Part shown: positions 52,909 to 61,400 of the stretch, in pieces | Position numbering within the stretch: the stretch's first letter is position 1 | Layout: the number at the start of each line of letters is the position of its first letter | Source of the DNA: Bradyrhizobium algeriense | GTDB lineage: Bacteria; Pseudomonadota; Alphaproteobacteria; Rhizobiales; Xanthobacteraceae | Direction of reading: 5' to 3' | Length of the DNA: 64,000 nucleotides | NCBI RefSeq assembly: GCF_003062295.1 | Contig: NZ_PYCN01000001.1 | Location: 144,001 to 208,000, forward strand | Notes under the pieces: generated by a model | Told to the model about the DNA's origin: nothing | The model's input: only the letters and a program-made list of their open reading frames with translations | Databases searched by the model: none | Translations under genes and position numbers: made by a program

Positions 52909-54450
52909 ATGACCCATCCCTTCGTCCACGCCCGCACCTATCCGAACAAGATCGCCTATCAGATGGCGACGACCGGCAAGGCGATCACCTATCGCGAACT
53001 CGACGAGCTCTCGAACCAGGGCGCGCATCTGTTTCGTTCGCTCGGTCTGAAGGCCGGCGACCACATCGCACTCCTGATGGAAAACCGCCTCGCCTTCATG
53101 GAGATCTGCTGGGCGGCGCAGCGCGCAGGTCTCTATTACACCGCGATCAGCCGCTATCTGACGCAGGACGAGATCGCCTACATCGTGAAAGACTGCGGCG
53201 CAAAAGTCTTCATCACCACGCCGAAATGCGCCGACCAGGTCAGGGGCCTCGTTGGCCAGGTAGATGGACCGCTGCTCTACATGATGGATGAGCCCGAGCC
53301 GGGCTTCCGTTCCTTTGACAGGGAAGTCGCCGCGCAGCCGGCCATGCCGATACCGGATGAAGTGGCGGGCTACGACATGCTGTATTCGTCCGGCACTACC
53401 GGGCGGCCAAAGGGCATCAAGAAGGAGTTCGAGGGCAAGGCGATCGACGTGCCGAACCCGCTCCTGAAAATTCTCTGCGCCGACATGTGCGGTATGTCGT
53501 CCGACAGCATCTATCTGTCGCCGGCGCCGCTCTATCACGCAGCCCCCTTGCGCTTCAACATGATGGCGATCACGCTCGGCGGCACCTCCATCATCATGGA
53601 GCATTTCGACGCCGAGGAATTTCTAAAACTGGTCGAGAAATACAAGGCCACGCAGTCGCAACTGGTGCCGACCATGTTCGTGCGCATGCTGAAGCTGCCG
53701 GACGAGGTGCGCACGCGCTACAATGTTTCCTCGCTGAAAGGCGCGATTCACGCCGCTGCGCCCTGCCCGGTCGACGTGAAGGCAAAAATGATCGAGTGGT
53801 GGGGACCGATCCTGATCGAGTATTACGCCGGCTCCGAAGGCAACGGCGTTACCGTCTCGACCTCGCAGCAATGGCTGACGCACCGCGGCACCGTCGGCCG
53901 CGCCGTGGTCGGCAAGGTGAAGATTTTGGACGAGAACGACGAGGAGCGTCCCGTGGGCGAAATCGGCACGGTCTATTTCGCCGATGCGCCTGCCTTCGCC
54001 TACCACAACGATCCCGAGAAGACGAAGAAGGCCTACAATGAAAAAGGCTGGTCGACGCTCGGCGACGTCGGCTATCTCGACGCGGAAGGTTTTCTCTACC
54101 TCACCGACCGCAAGAGCTACATGATCATCTCGGGCGGCGTGAACATCTACCCGCAGGAGACCGAGGACGTCCTGATCACCCATCCCGCCGTCTCCGACGT
54201 CGCCGTGTTCGGCGTGCCGAACGAGGAAATGGGCGAAGAGGTCAAGGCCGTGGTGCAGCCGCACGACATGGCAAAAGCCGGCAAGGAGCTCGAGGCCGAA
54301 CTGATCGTGTTCTGCCGCAAGCATCTGTCGCCGATCAAATGCCCGAAAAGCATCGACTTCGAGGCGGAGTTGCCGCGGACGCCGACCGGGAAACTGGTGA
54401 AGCGGCATCTGCGGGACCGGTACTGGCCGAAGCCGGCGGTGAAGGGGTAG
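52909..54450 (+). CDS. AMP-forming acyl-CoA synthetase
   Basis: 513 residues. ANL motifs: YSSGTTGRPKGIKKEFEG, YYAGSEGNGVT in place of the usual YGxTE, and TDRKSYMIISGGVNIYP, with the catalytic Lys in TPTGKLVKRHLRD. It is clearly different from the other three ligases in the window. The EGNG core resembles the FadD13-like/bile-acid-CoA ligase branch, whose members take cyclic or branched acids. It is 76 bases downstream of the thiolase gene. Confidence 0.92.
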   Translation: MTHPFVHARTYPNKIAYQMATTGKAITYRELDELSNQGAHLFRSLGLKAGDHIALLMENRLAFMEICWAAQRAGLYYTAISRYLTQDEIAYIVKDCGAKVFITTPKCADQVRGLVGQVDGPLLYMMDEPEPGFRSFDREVAAQPAMPIPDEVAGYDMLYSSGTTGRPKGIKKEFEGKAIDVPNPLLKILCADMCGMSSDSIYLSPAPLYHAAPLRFNMMAITLGGTSIIMEHFDAEEFLKLVEKYKATQSQLVPTMFVRMLKLPDEVRTRYNVSSLKGAIHAAAPCPVDVKAKMIEWWGPILIEYYAGSEGNGVTVSTSQQWLTHRGTVGRAVVGKVKILDENDEERPVGEIGTVYFADAPAFAYHNDPEKTKKAYNEKGWSTLGDVGYLDAEGFLYLTDRKSYMIISGGVNIYPQETEDVLITHPAVSDVAVFGVPNEEMGEEVKAVVQPHDMAKAGKELEAELIVFCRKHLSPIKCPKSIDFEAELPRTPTGKLVKRHLRDRYWPKPAVKG

Positions 54451-54606
54451 ATGTCTTATCCTCCCTTGGAGGGCCCTGGAGGGGGAGCGCGCATCGCGAA
54501 CAATGATCGTCAAGTCCGGGCTTGTCCCGGGCATCCACGTCTTTAGAGTCTGACGGCAAAGAGACGTGGATGGCCCGAACAAGTCCGGCCATGACGAGGA
54601 AACACA

Positions 54607-55755
54607 ATGACCATCCTCCCCGAGATCCCGCTCCCCTCCTCCATCCGCTCCCGATACGTCGACAACATCAACGGCCTGCGCATGCACGTGCTCGAAGCCG
54701 GTTTCGAGACGCGTGGCCGGCCCTGCGTGCTGCTGCTGCATGGTTTCCCCGAACTCGCCTTCTCCTGGCGCAAGGTGATGCCGGTTCTCGCAGAAGCCGG
54801 ATACCACGTGATCGCGCCGGACCAGCGCGGCTATGGCCGCACCACCGGATGGGACCCGGATTACGACGGCGATCTCGCCTCGTTCCGGCTCACCAACCTG
54901 GTGCGCGACACGCTCGGGCTGGTGTCGGCGTTCGGCTATCGCAGCGTTGACGCCGTCATCGGGCATGATTTCGGCTCTTCGGTCGCCGCCTGGTGCGCGC
55001 TGATCCGGCCCGACGTGTTTCGCTCGGTCCTCATGATGAGCGCGCCGTTCGCCGGCCCGCCATCCCTACCCTTCAACACGGTGCACGAACCCGCCAGGCC
55101 CGTCGATGATCCCATTCACCGCGACCTTGCAGCGCTGCCGCGCCCGCGAAAACATTACCAATGGTACTACTCGACGCGCGAGGCGAATGCCGACATGCAC
55201 CATGCGCCGCAAGGCGTGCACGATTTCCTGCGCGCCTACTATCATCACAAGAGCGCGGACTGGAAGGACAACCAGCCCTATCCGCTGAAGTCATGGTCGG
55301 CGGACGAAATCGCAAAACTGCCGACCTATTATGTGATGGACCTCGCCAAGGACATGGCCGCGACGGTTGCGGCAGAAATGCCCTCGGCCGCCGAAATTGC
55401 CGCCAACAAATGGCTGCCGGACAGCGAGCTTGCCTTCTACAGCGCCGAGTACGAACGCAACGGATTCCAGGGCGGGCTGCAATGGTATCGCTGCGGCACC
55501 TCGGGCGCGTTTTTGCCGGAACTGCAGACCTGGTCAGGCCGCACCATCGACGTGCGCTCTGCCTTCATCTCGGGCAAGCAGGACTGGGGCACCTATCAGC
55601 GCCCCGGCGTGTACGAGGCCATGCAGAAGGCCTGCACCAACATGATCGGCAGCCATCTCGTCGATGGCGCGGGCCACTGGGTGCAGCAGGAGCAGCCCAA
55701 CGAAGTGAGCTGGCTGCTGGTGCAATTCTTGCGAGGGACGAAGGCGAACGCTTAG
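54607..55755 (+). CDS. Epoxide hydrolase-like alpha/beta hydrolase
   Basis: 382 residues from ATG 54607 with GAGGAAA upstream. The oxyanion motif HGFPE (45-49) and an Asp nucleophile D121 in IGHDFGSS place it with epoxide hydrolases and haloalkane dehalogenases; a late catalytic His is expected in GAGHWVQQEQP. The large cap (about 150-300) is typical of epoxide hydrolases. It may open an epoxide or related ring of a catabolic intermediate of the adjoining pathway. It is the last gene of the island. Confidence 0.9.
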   Translation: MTILPEIPLPSSIRSRYVDNINGLRMHVLEAGFETRGRPCVLLLHGFPELAFSWRKVMPVLAEAGYHVIAPDQRGYGRTTGWDPDYDGDLASFRLTNLVRDTLGLVSAFGYRSVDAVIGHDFGSSVAAWCALIRPDVFRSVLMMSAPFAGPPSLPFNTVHEPARPVDDPIHRDLAALPRPRKHYQWYYSTREANADMHHAPQGVHDFLRAYYHHKSADWKDNQPYPLKSWSADEIAKLPTYYVMDLAKDMAATVAAEMPSAAEIAANKWLPDSELAFYSAEYERNGFQGGLQWYRCGTSGAFLPELQTWSGRTIDVRSAFISGKQDWGTYQRPGVYEAMQKACTNMIGSHLVDGAGHWVQQEQPNEVSWLLVQFLRGTKANA

Positions 55756-55806
55756 ACGAAGGCGAACCAGGCCACGCCCGGCAATTGACCGCGGCGGCAG
55801 CCAATA

Positions 55807-55821
55807 TTAGAACTATTCTAA
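55807..55821. promoter_or_regulatory. Iron control element (Irr box) upstream of mbfA
   Basis: TTAGAACTATTCTAA is a perfect inverted repeat TTAGAA-N3-TTCTAA, the core of the ICE motif bound by Irr in Rhizobiales. It lies 21 bases upstream of the mbfA start. Irr represses mbfA at low iron in Bradyrhizobium, which fits gene and site together. Confidence 0.8.
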
Positions 55822-55842
55822 ATTGAGAAAAGGCGCTGTCCC

Positions 55843-56814
55843 GTGAAGAATTTCGCCGATCTGACCGAACGCGAAGTGCTGGCTGTCGCGATCTCTTCCG
55901 AGGAGGAGGACAGCCGCATCTACATGACGTTCGCGGAAGACCTCGTGGAACGCTATCCGGATTCGGCCAAGGTGTTCGAGGAGATGGCCGAGGAGGAACG
56001 CGGCCACCGCCATCGGCTGCTGGAACTGTACGAGCAGCGCTTTGGCGCGCATCTGCCGCCGATCCGCCGCGAGGACGTCAAGGGCTTCCTGAGGCGTCGC
56101 CCGATCTGGCTGACCAAGAACCTGTCGCTCGACACCATCCGCAAGGAAGTCGAGACGATGGAGCTCCAGGCCGAGCAATTCTACATCAAGGCCGCAGAGC
56201 AGGCCGACGATGTCGGCGTGCGCCGCTTGCTCGGCGACCTCGCCGAGGAAGAAAGGGGCCACGAGAAGCTCGCAGTGAAGCTGACCGGCGAGATCCTCAG
56301 CCCGGATGTGCGCGCCGAGGAAGACAAGACGCGCCGGCGTATGTTCGTGCTGCAATATGTGCAGCCGGGGTTAGCCGGATTGATGGACGGCTCGGTCTCG
56401 ACGCTGGCGCCATTGTTCGCCGCCGCCTTTGCCACGCATCAGAACTGGCAGACGTTTCTGGTGGGACTAGCCGCCTCGATCGGCGCCGGCATCAGCATGG
56501 GCTTTGCCGAAGCGCTCTCGGATGATGGCTCGCTGACGGGGCGCGGCTCGCCATGGCTGCGCGGCATCATCTGCGGGTTGATGACGACGCTCGGCGGGCT
56601 CGGCCACACTTTTCCCTATCTGGTGCCGGATTCCTGGCCGAACGCATTCTGGATCGCCACCGCCATCGCCTGCGTCGTGGTGTTCTTCGAACTATGGGCG
56701 ATTGCCTTCATCCGCGCACGTTACATGGACACGCCATTCCTGCAGGCGGCATTCCAGATCGTGCTTGGCGGCGGCATCGTGCTGGCGGTCGGGATATTGA
56801 TCGGCGGGGCTTAG
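55843..56814 (+). CDS. mbfA: Membrane-bound ferritin / VIT1-type iron exporter MbfA
   Basis: 323 residues from GTG 55843. The N-terminal ~160 residues are a ferritin-like (erythrin) domain with two carboxylate/His pairs ([13 protein letters not shown] and [13 protein letters not shown]). The C-terminal ~150 residues hold several membrane helices of the VIT1/CCC1 family ([20 protein letters not shown]). This fusion is MbfA, which binds and exports iron and protects against iron and peroxide stress in rhizobia. An ICE palindrome upstream supports Irr control. The stop overlaps that of the convergent GNAT gene in TTAG. Confidence 0.95.
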   Translation: MKNFADLTEREVLAVAISSEEEDSRIYMTFAEDLVERYPDSAKVFEEMAEEERGHRHRLLELYEQRFGAHLPPIRREDVKGFLRRRPIWLTKNLSLDTIRKEVETMELQAEQFYIKAAEQADDVGVRRLLGDLAEEERGHEKLAVKLTGEILSPDVRAEEDKTRRRMFVLQYVQPGLAGLMDGSVSTLAPLFAAAFATHQNWQTFLVGLAASIGAGISMGFAEALSDDGSLTGRGSPWLRGIICGLMTTLGGLGHTFPYLVPDSWPNAFWIATAIACVVVFFELWAIAFIRARYMDTPFLQAAFQIVLGGGIVLAVGILIGGA

Positions 56815-57389
56815 GCCGCATCTCCGTTCGCGGTTGCGGGGTCTTCCGAGATCCGGCCGAACATCCGAAAATCATGGAACGCACCTTTGAACCATGCCTT
56901 TTGCCGCAACGTGCCTTCATACTGAAAGCCTGACTTTTCCAGCACGCGGTCGGACGCGGCATTACCGGGCATCGTCCAGGCATCGATGCGATTGAGCCTG
57001 AAGGTCTCATGCCCGCACGCGACCACGGCCCGCACCGCTTCCGTCATCAGGCCCTTGCCCCAATAATCCGGATGCAGTTCGTAGCCGATTTGGCCGCACC
57101 GCCATTTCTTCTCGAAACTGTTGAAACGGATCGCACCGGCCAGCGCCTTTGAGCCGCTGATCTCGATGATCCAGGCGCAACCCTTGCCGGACCCGTGGGC
57201 CTTGGACATCCAGCGCACGAAACGTTCGACCTGCGTCATGGACGGCGCATCGGGCCAATTGGAAAAACGCGTTACGTCGGGAACCGACAATAGCGCCCGA
57301 AACGCGGGGACATCCTTTGGCGTCGCGGCCCGCAAGGTCAGACGCCTGGTGGACAACACGGGAAATCTCCGGCGCGCCGTAGGTGGCAT
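56811..57389 (-). CDS. GNAT N-acetyltransferase, RimJ/RimL type
   Basis: 192 residues from ATG 57389 with GAGGAAA upstream. The fold matches the RimJ/RimL group: [40 protein letters not shown] (acetyl-CoA-binding) and [20 protein letters not shown]. It transfers an acetyl group to an amine, perhaps a protein N-terminus or a small amine. The target is unknown. It converges with mbfA and is alone on its strand. Confidence 0.92.
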   Translation of the reverse strand: MPPTARRRFPVLSTRRLTLRAATPKDVPAFRALLSVPDVTRFSNWPDAPSMTQVERFVRWMSKAHGSGKGCAWIIEISGSKALAGAIRFNSFEKKWRCGQIGYELHPDYWGKGLMTEAVRAVVACGHETFRLNRIDAWTMPGNAASDRVLEKSGFQYEGTLRQKAWFKGAFHDFRMFGRISEDPATANGDAA

Positions 57390-57611
57390 GGTTTCCTCTC
57401 GTCAATTTACTTCGCAGACGTTCCAGACGATTGATCTCATCGGCCCGCGCTGTTTTCATTTTCGTTGATCGGGAGACTAGCGTGCAAACGCCGCCTTCGC
57501 CAAGCGGCTAGCAACATGGCGTGCTCGCCGCTGTACAGCCATTGCTCTTGCCGCGCGTGCACAAACTGAGCATCATCCGCGCCGCATCGAAAGACAGAGC
57601 GGGAGTACGCC

Positions 57612-59084
57612 TTGGCCAAATCGCAATGGAGCTTCAAGACCGCCGTTGAATTGTCGGCAGCCCTCGCTGCCAAAAAGGTTTCAGCCGTCGAACTGGCAGA
57701 GGACGCCATCGCCCGGATCGAGCGGCACGACGCGAAGATCAATGCGATTTGCGTTCGCGATTTCGAGCGCGGCCTTGCCGCGGCCCGCGCCGCCGATGCC
57801 GAACTCGCACGCGGCGTGAAGAAGCCGTTGCTCGGCCTGCCCGTGACGCTCAAGGAATCCTATAACGTCGCGGGATTGCCGACGACATGGGGGATTCCGA
57901 CGCAGAAGGATTTTACGCCGAGGGAAGACGCGTTGCCGGTCTCGTGGGTCAAGGATGCCGGCGGGGTCATCCTCGGCAAGACCAACGTCCCGCTTGGGCT
58001 CGCCGACTGGCAGAGCTACAACGAGATCTACGGCACCACCAACAACCCCTTTGATCTCGGCCGCACGCCCGGCGGCTCCTCCGGTGGATCGTCGGCGGCG
58101 CTCGCGGCGGGCTATGGACCGCTGTCGCTCGGCTCCGACATCGGCGGCTCCTTGCGCGTGCCGGCGTTTCATTGCGGTGTCTACGCGCACAAGCCGACGT
58201 TCGACCTCGTCGCCATGCGCGGCCACACGCCGCCGCCACTGCCGCCGCTACCCTCCACGCGCGACCTCAGCGTGATCGGGCCGATGGCGCGCGGCGCGGC
58301 CGACCTGTCGCTGTTGCTCGACGTGATCGCGGGGCCCGACCCGCTCGAATCCGGCAAGGCCTATAGCCTCACGCTGCCGCCGCCGCGTCACACGGAGATG
58401 AAGAATTTCCGCGTGCTCTTGCTCGACACCGATCCGGTAATGCCGACCGACAGTGTGGTGCGCGGCACGCTGGAAACGCTTGCCGGAAATCTCACCAAGG
58501 CCGGCGTCAAGATCGACCGCACCAGTCCGCTGCTGCCTGATTTCGCCGCATCAAGCCGGCTCTACATGCGGATGCTGATGTCGTTCCTTGCGGCCTCCTT
58601 TGCGCCAGAAGCCTACGCCGGCGCGCTGGCGGCCGCCGCGTCGCTGCCCGCCGAAGACATAAGCCTCGCCGCCGAGCGCCTGCGCGGCATTACGCTCAGC
58701 CACCGCGACTGGTTGATGGCCGATGGCGGACGCTCCCGGCTGCGCGCGCAATGGCGCGAACTTTTCAAGACCTATGACGTGGTGATCTGCCCGATCATGC
58801 CGACGCCGGCCTATCCGCACGATCATTCCGACGACCAGGAGAAGCGCCGCATCAGGATCGACGGCAAGGATTACGTCTATCCCGACCAGCTTTCCTGGCC
58901 CGGCATCGCCACCTTGCCCGGCCTGCCCTCCACCGCGATCCCGACCGGCTTTGCGCCGGATGGACTGCCGGTCGGCGTACAGATCGTCGGCCCCTGGCTG
59001 GAAGACCGCACGCCCTTGAAGCTGGCGGAACTGATCGAGCAGGAATTCGGCGGGTTCAAGCCGCCGCCGATGTTTGATGATTAG
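57612..59084 (+). CDS. Amidase-signature family hydrolase
   Basis: 490 residues from TTG 57612 with GGGAG upstream. The Ser-cisSer-Lys triad is K81 (VTLKESYN), S156 (TPGGSSGGSSAA) and S180 (GSDIGGSLRVPA), with spacing identical to fatty acid amide hydrolase. It hydrolyses a carboxamide to acid and ammonia. The substrate is unknown; GatA is unlikely since no gatC or gatB is adjacent. It stands alone, with 75 bases to the next gene. Confidence 0.94.
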   Translation: MAKSQWSFKTAVELSAALAAKKVSAVELAEDAIARIERHDAKINAICVRDFERGLAAARAADAELARGVKKPLLGLPVTLKESYNVAGLPTTWGIPTQKDFTPREDALPVSWVKDAGGVILGKTNVPLGLADWQSYNEIYGTTNNPFDLGRTPGGSSGGSSAALAAGYGPLSLGSDIGGSLRVPAFHCGVYAHKPTFDLVAMRGHTPPPLPPLPSTRDLSVIGPMARGAADLSLLLDVIAGPDPLESGKAYSLTLPPPRHTEMKNFRVLLLDTDPVMPTDSVVRGTLETLAGNLTKAGVKIDRTSPLLPDFAASSRLYMRMLMSFLAASFAPEAYAGALAAAASLPAEDISLAAERLRGITLSHRDWLMADGGRSRLRAQWRELFKTYDVVICPIMPTPAYPHDHSDDQEKRRIRIDGKDYVYPDQLSWPGIATLPGLPSTAIPTGFAPDGLPVGVQIVGPWLEDRTPLKLAELIEQEFGGFKPPPMFDD

Positions 59085-59159
59085 AGATTCCCCGGGCCGG
59101 GAGGTGCGCGAAAATACACCTCCTCGCCGTGAGGGTGAAGCGGTATCGTTGATAGCGCC

Positions 59160-59720
59160 ATGCGGACTTTCATACGAAGCGTCATCGCCGTTGTTGCCGG
59201 CTTCCTGCTGATGTGGCCGCTTGGCTATGCCTATGCCACACTCAGCTGGCCAACATTCCACTTGTGGGGGCTGATGCATGGCACCTTTGTCGCGGCTTGG
59301 CCGACCCTGTCGATCCTGGCATTCTTGTCACTGGGGTATCTGCCGCTTTTCCGGCGCATCGACGACACAGCGCTTCTGATCGCCGGCCTTGTTTGGGGTC
59401 TGTTGCTGGCCAGCGCTTTCAACATCCGCCATGCTCTCGGCTTTGAGATCGCCTATGGCCTGTTCGGCGCCACGACCGTTGTCGTTGCAGTACTCTGCAC
59501 CTTTGCCAAACACCGGCTCCGCCTGGCGTTGCTCGTGATATCACCGCTTGTTTTCCTGAACCTGGATCTTCTGCTGGCACCACCGGCGCTTGAACAATTC
59601 CTGTCTCGAGCCATCTTTGATCTCAAGGGGCTCTTGCCGCCAGTCGCATTCTCGCTTGCGGGTTACGTGCTTGGTTCGCTCGCCCGCGTCGCGATCAATC
59701 GCTCGCCGAGAACGGCGTGA
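59160..59720 (+). CDS. Five- or six-helix membrane protein of unknown function
   Basis: 186 residues. Hydrophobic segments lie at about 5-27, 33-58, 70-88, 95-113, 120-142 and 160-180. Polar residues are few and no motif is recognised. Its codon use matches the genome. It is 40 bases upstream of an NTF2-like gene, on the same strand, so the two may be co-transcribed. Confidence 0.72.
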   Translation: MRTFIRSVIAVVAGFLLMWPLGYAYATLSWPTFHLWGLMHGTFVAAWPTLSILAFLSLGYLPLFRRIDDTALLIAGLVWGLLLASAFNIRHALGFEIAYGLFGATTVVVAVLCTFAKHRLRLALLVISPLVFLNLDLLLAPPALEQFLSRAIFDLKGLLPPVAFSLAGYVLGSLARVAINRSPRTA

Positions 59721-59760
59721 CGGATGCTCTGCAGTTGAGGAACAAGAACCGGAGGAAATC

Positions 59761-60114
59761 ATGAACAACGACCTCGCCGAGCTGACAGAGCTCAACCACG
59801 ACTATGTCGCGTCCGTGCAGAATTCCGACGTCAAGCGCTTTGACGAAATCCTCGCAGCCGATTTCTACTGCTCTAATCCCGACAAGTCGCTGGTCGATCG
59901 CGCCGCGTTCCTACGACAGACCGCAAAGCCGGTCGCGATCAAGAACCTGCGCGCGGAAGACGTGAAGATCAGAATCCTCGGCGACTTCGCCATCATTCAC
60001 GCAGCGACGAGCTACACCACGCCGGATGGCCAACAGGCGCACGGCCGCTATACCGATTGCTGGGCCAAGCAGAACGGCAAGTGGCTCGCAGTGTCAGCGC
60101 ATGTGACGCGGTAA
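59761..60114 (+). CDS. NTF2-like (DUF4440) protein
   Basis: 117 residues from ATG 59761 with GGAGGAAA upstream. The sequence has the NTF2 cone-fold pattern: ELTELNHDYVASVQNSDVKR, ILAADFYCSNPD, RILGDFAIIHAATSYTTPDG and YTDCWAKQNGKWLAVSAHVT. Members bind small hydrophobic ligands or act as isomerases; DUF4440 proteins are mostly uncharacterised. It follows the small membrane-protein gene by 40 bases. Confidence 0.9.
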   Translation: MNNDLAELTELNHDYVASVQNSDVKRFDEILAADFYCSNPDKSLVDRAAFLRQTAKPVAIKNLRAEDVKIRILGDFAIIHAATSYTTPDGQQAHGRYTDCWAKQNGKWLAVSAHVTR

Positions 60115-60122
60115 TAACGCCC

Positions 60123-60257
60123 GTCATTCCGGGGCGCGCGCCAGCGCGAACCTCAGATGCGCAATTGCGCATTGGGGAATCCAGAGGTCGTGGCGCGAGA
60201 TTCTCAGGTGCGCAATTGCGCACCATAGTTCAGCCCTGCGGGCTGCCCCGGAATGAC
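60123..60257. repeat. GTCATTCCGGGG palindromic element, copy 4
   Basis: Ends GTCATTCCGGGGCGC and GCCCCGGAATGAC. Inside are two palindromes ATGCGCAATTGCGCAT and GGTGCGCAATTGCGCACC, as in copy 2. It lies between convergent genes. Confidence 0.88.
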
Positions 60258-60262
60258 GACCG

Positions 60263-61351
60263 TCAACTATCAAACATGATCACGCTGCGCAGCGTCTTGC
60301 CGGCCTTCATGTTGGCAAAGCCCTCATTTATCTCGGAGAGCTTCAGCTTGGCCGAGATCCAGTCTTCCAGATGCAGCTTGCCGCGCATGTAGAATTCGAC
60401 CAGGCGGGGCATGTCGACGCGGAAATGGTTGGAGCCCATCGACGACCCCTGGATCCGGCGCTCCCTGAGGAAGTCGAAGCCATGCAGCTCGATCTTCTGG
60501 CCGAACGGGATCATGCCGACGATGGTCGCGGTGCCGCCGGCCGCCAGCATGGCAAAGGACTGCTCGGCGGTTTCCTTGCGGCCCAGCACCTCGAAGGAGT
60601 GATGCACGCCGCCGCCGGTGAGTTCGCGCACCTGCTGCACGACGTCGCCGCGGGAGGGATCGACGATATCAGTAGCGCCGAGCTTGGTGGCAAGCTGCAA
60701 TTTCACCGGGTTGGTATCGATCGCGATGATGCGGCCGGCGCCCGCGATCGCAGCCCCATTGATCGCGGCCATGCCGACACCGCCGCAACCGATCACGGCG
60801 ACCGTCTCTCCGGCCTGGACCTTGGCGGTGTTCACCACCGCGCCATAGCCGGTGATGACGCCGCAGCCGATCAGCGCCGCCAGCTCCAGCGGCATGTCCT
60901 TCCGGATTTTGACGATGGCGTTTTCGTGCACCAGCATCTGCTCGGCGAAGGACGAGAGGTTGAGGAACTGATGGAGCTTCTCATCACGCGCCCAGGACAG
61001 CCGGTTGGACTGGCCGGGCAGCATTTTTACTGTCGTGTCGGTGCAGAGCACCGTGCGGCCGGTGGTGCAGTTGTCGCAGGTGCCGCAGAACACCGACAGG
61101 CAGGTCACGACGTGATCGCCGGGTTTCACATAGGTGACGTCGGAACCGACCATTTCGACGACGCCGGCGGATTCATGGCCAAGCACGGCCGGCAGCGGAT
61201 GCGGATACAGACCCTCCATGAAATGCAGGTCGGAATGACAGAGGCCGGCGACGCGCGTGCGGATCAGGACTTCGCGCGGGCCGGGATTTGGCACGCTGAC
61301 ATCCTCGATCACCAGCGGCTTGTTGACTTCATGCAGGACGGCGGCCTTCAT
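60263..61351 (-). CDS. Zinc-dependent alcohol dehydrogenase (class III-like)
   Basis: 362 residues from ATG 61351 with GGGAG upstream; the open frame beyond belongs to the neighbouring gene's antisense. Catalytic zinc ligands are C38 (AGLCHSDLHF) and H59 (GHES); the structural-zinc cluster is CGTCDNCTTGRTVLC. The NAD-binding glycines are in GCGGVGMAAINGA. The family oxidises alcohols, or formaldehyde-glutathione adducts for close class III relatives. The AidB-like dehydrogenase gene lies upstream on the same strand, 49 bases away. Confidence 0.93.
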   Translation of the reverse strand: MKAAVLHEVNKPLVIEDVSVPNPGPREVLIRTRVAGLCHSDLHFMEGLYPHPLPAVLGHESAGVVEMVGSDVTYVKPGDHVVTCLSVFCGTCDNCTTGRTVLCTDTTVKMLPGQSNRLSWARDEKLHQFLNLSSFAEQMLVHENAIVKIRKDMPLELAALIGCGVITGYGAVVNTAKVQAGETVAVIGCGGVGMAAINGAAIAGAGRIIAIDTNPVKLQLATKLGATDIVDPSRGDVVQQVRELTGGGVHHSFEVLGRKETAEQSFAMLAAGGTATIVGMIPFGQKIELHGFDFLRERRIQGSSMGSNHFRVDMPRLVEFYMRGKLHLEDWISAKLKLSEINEGFANMKAGKTLRSVIMFDS

Positions 61352-61400
61352 CGGGTACTCCCTGTAATTTATGTTATTTTGAACCAGAACTAACGGCAGC

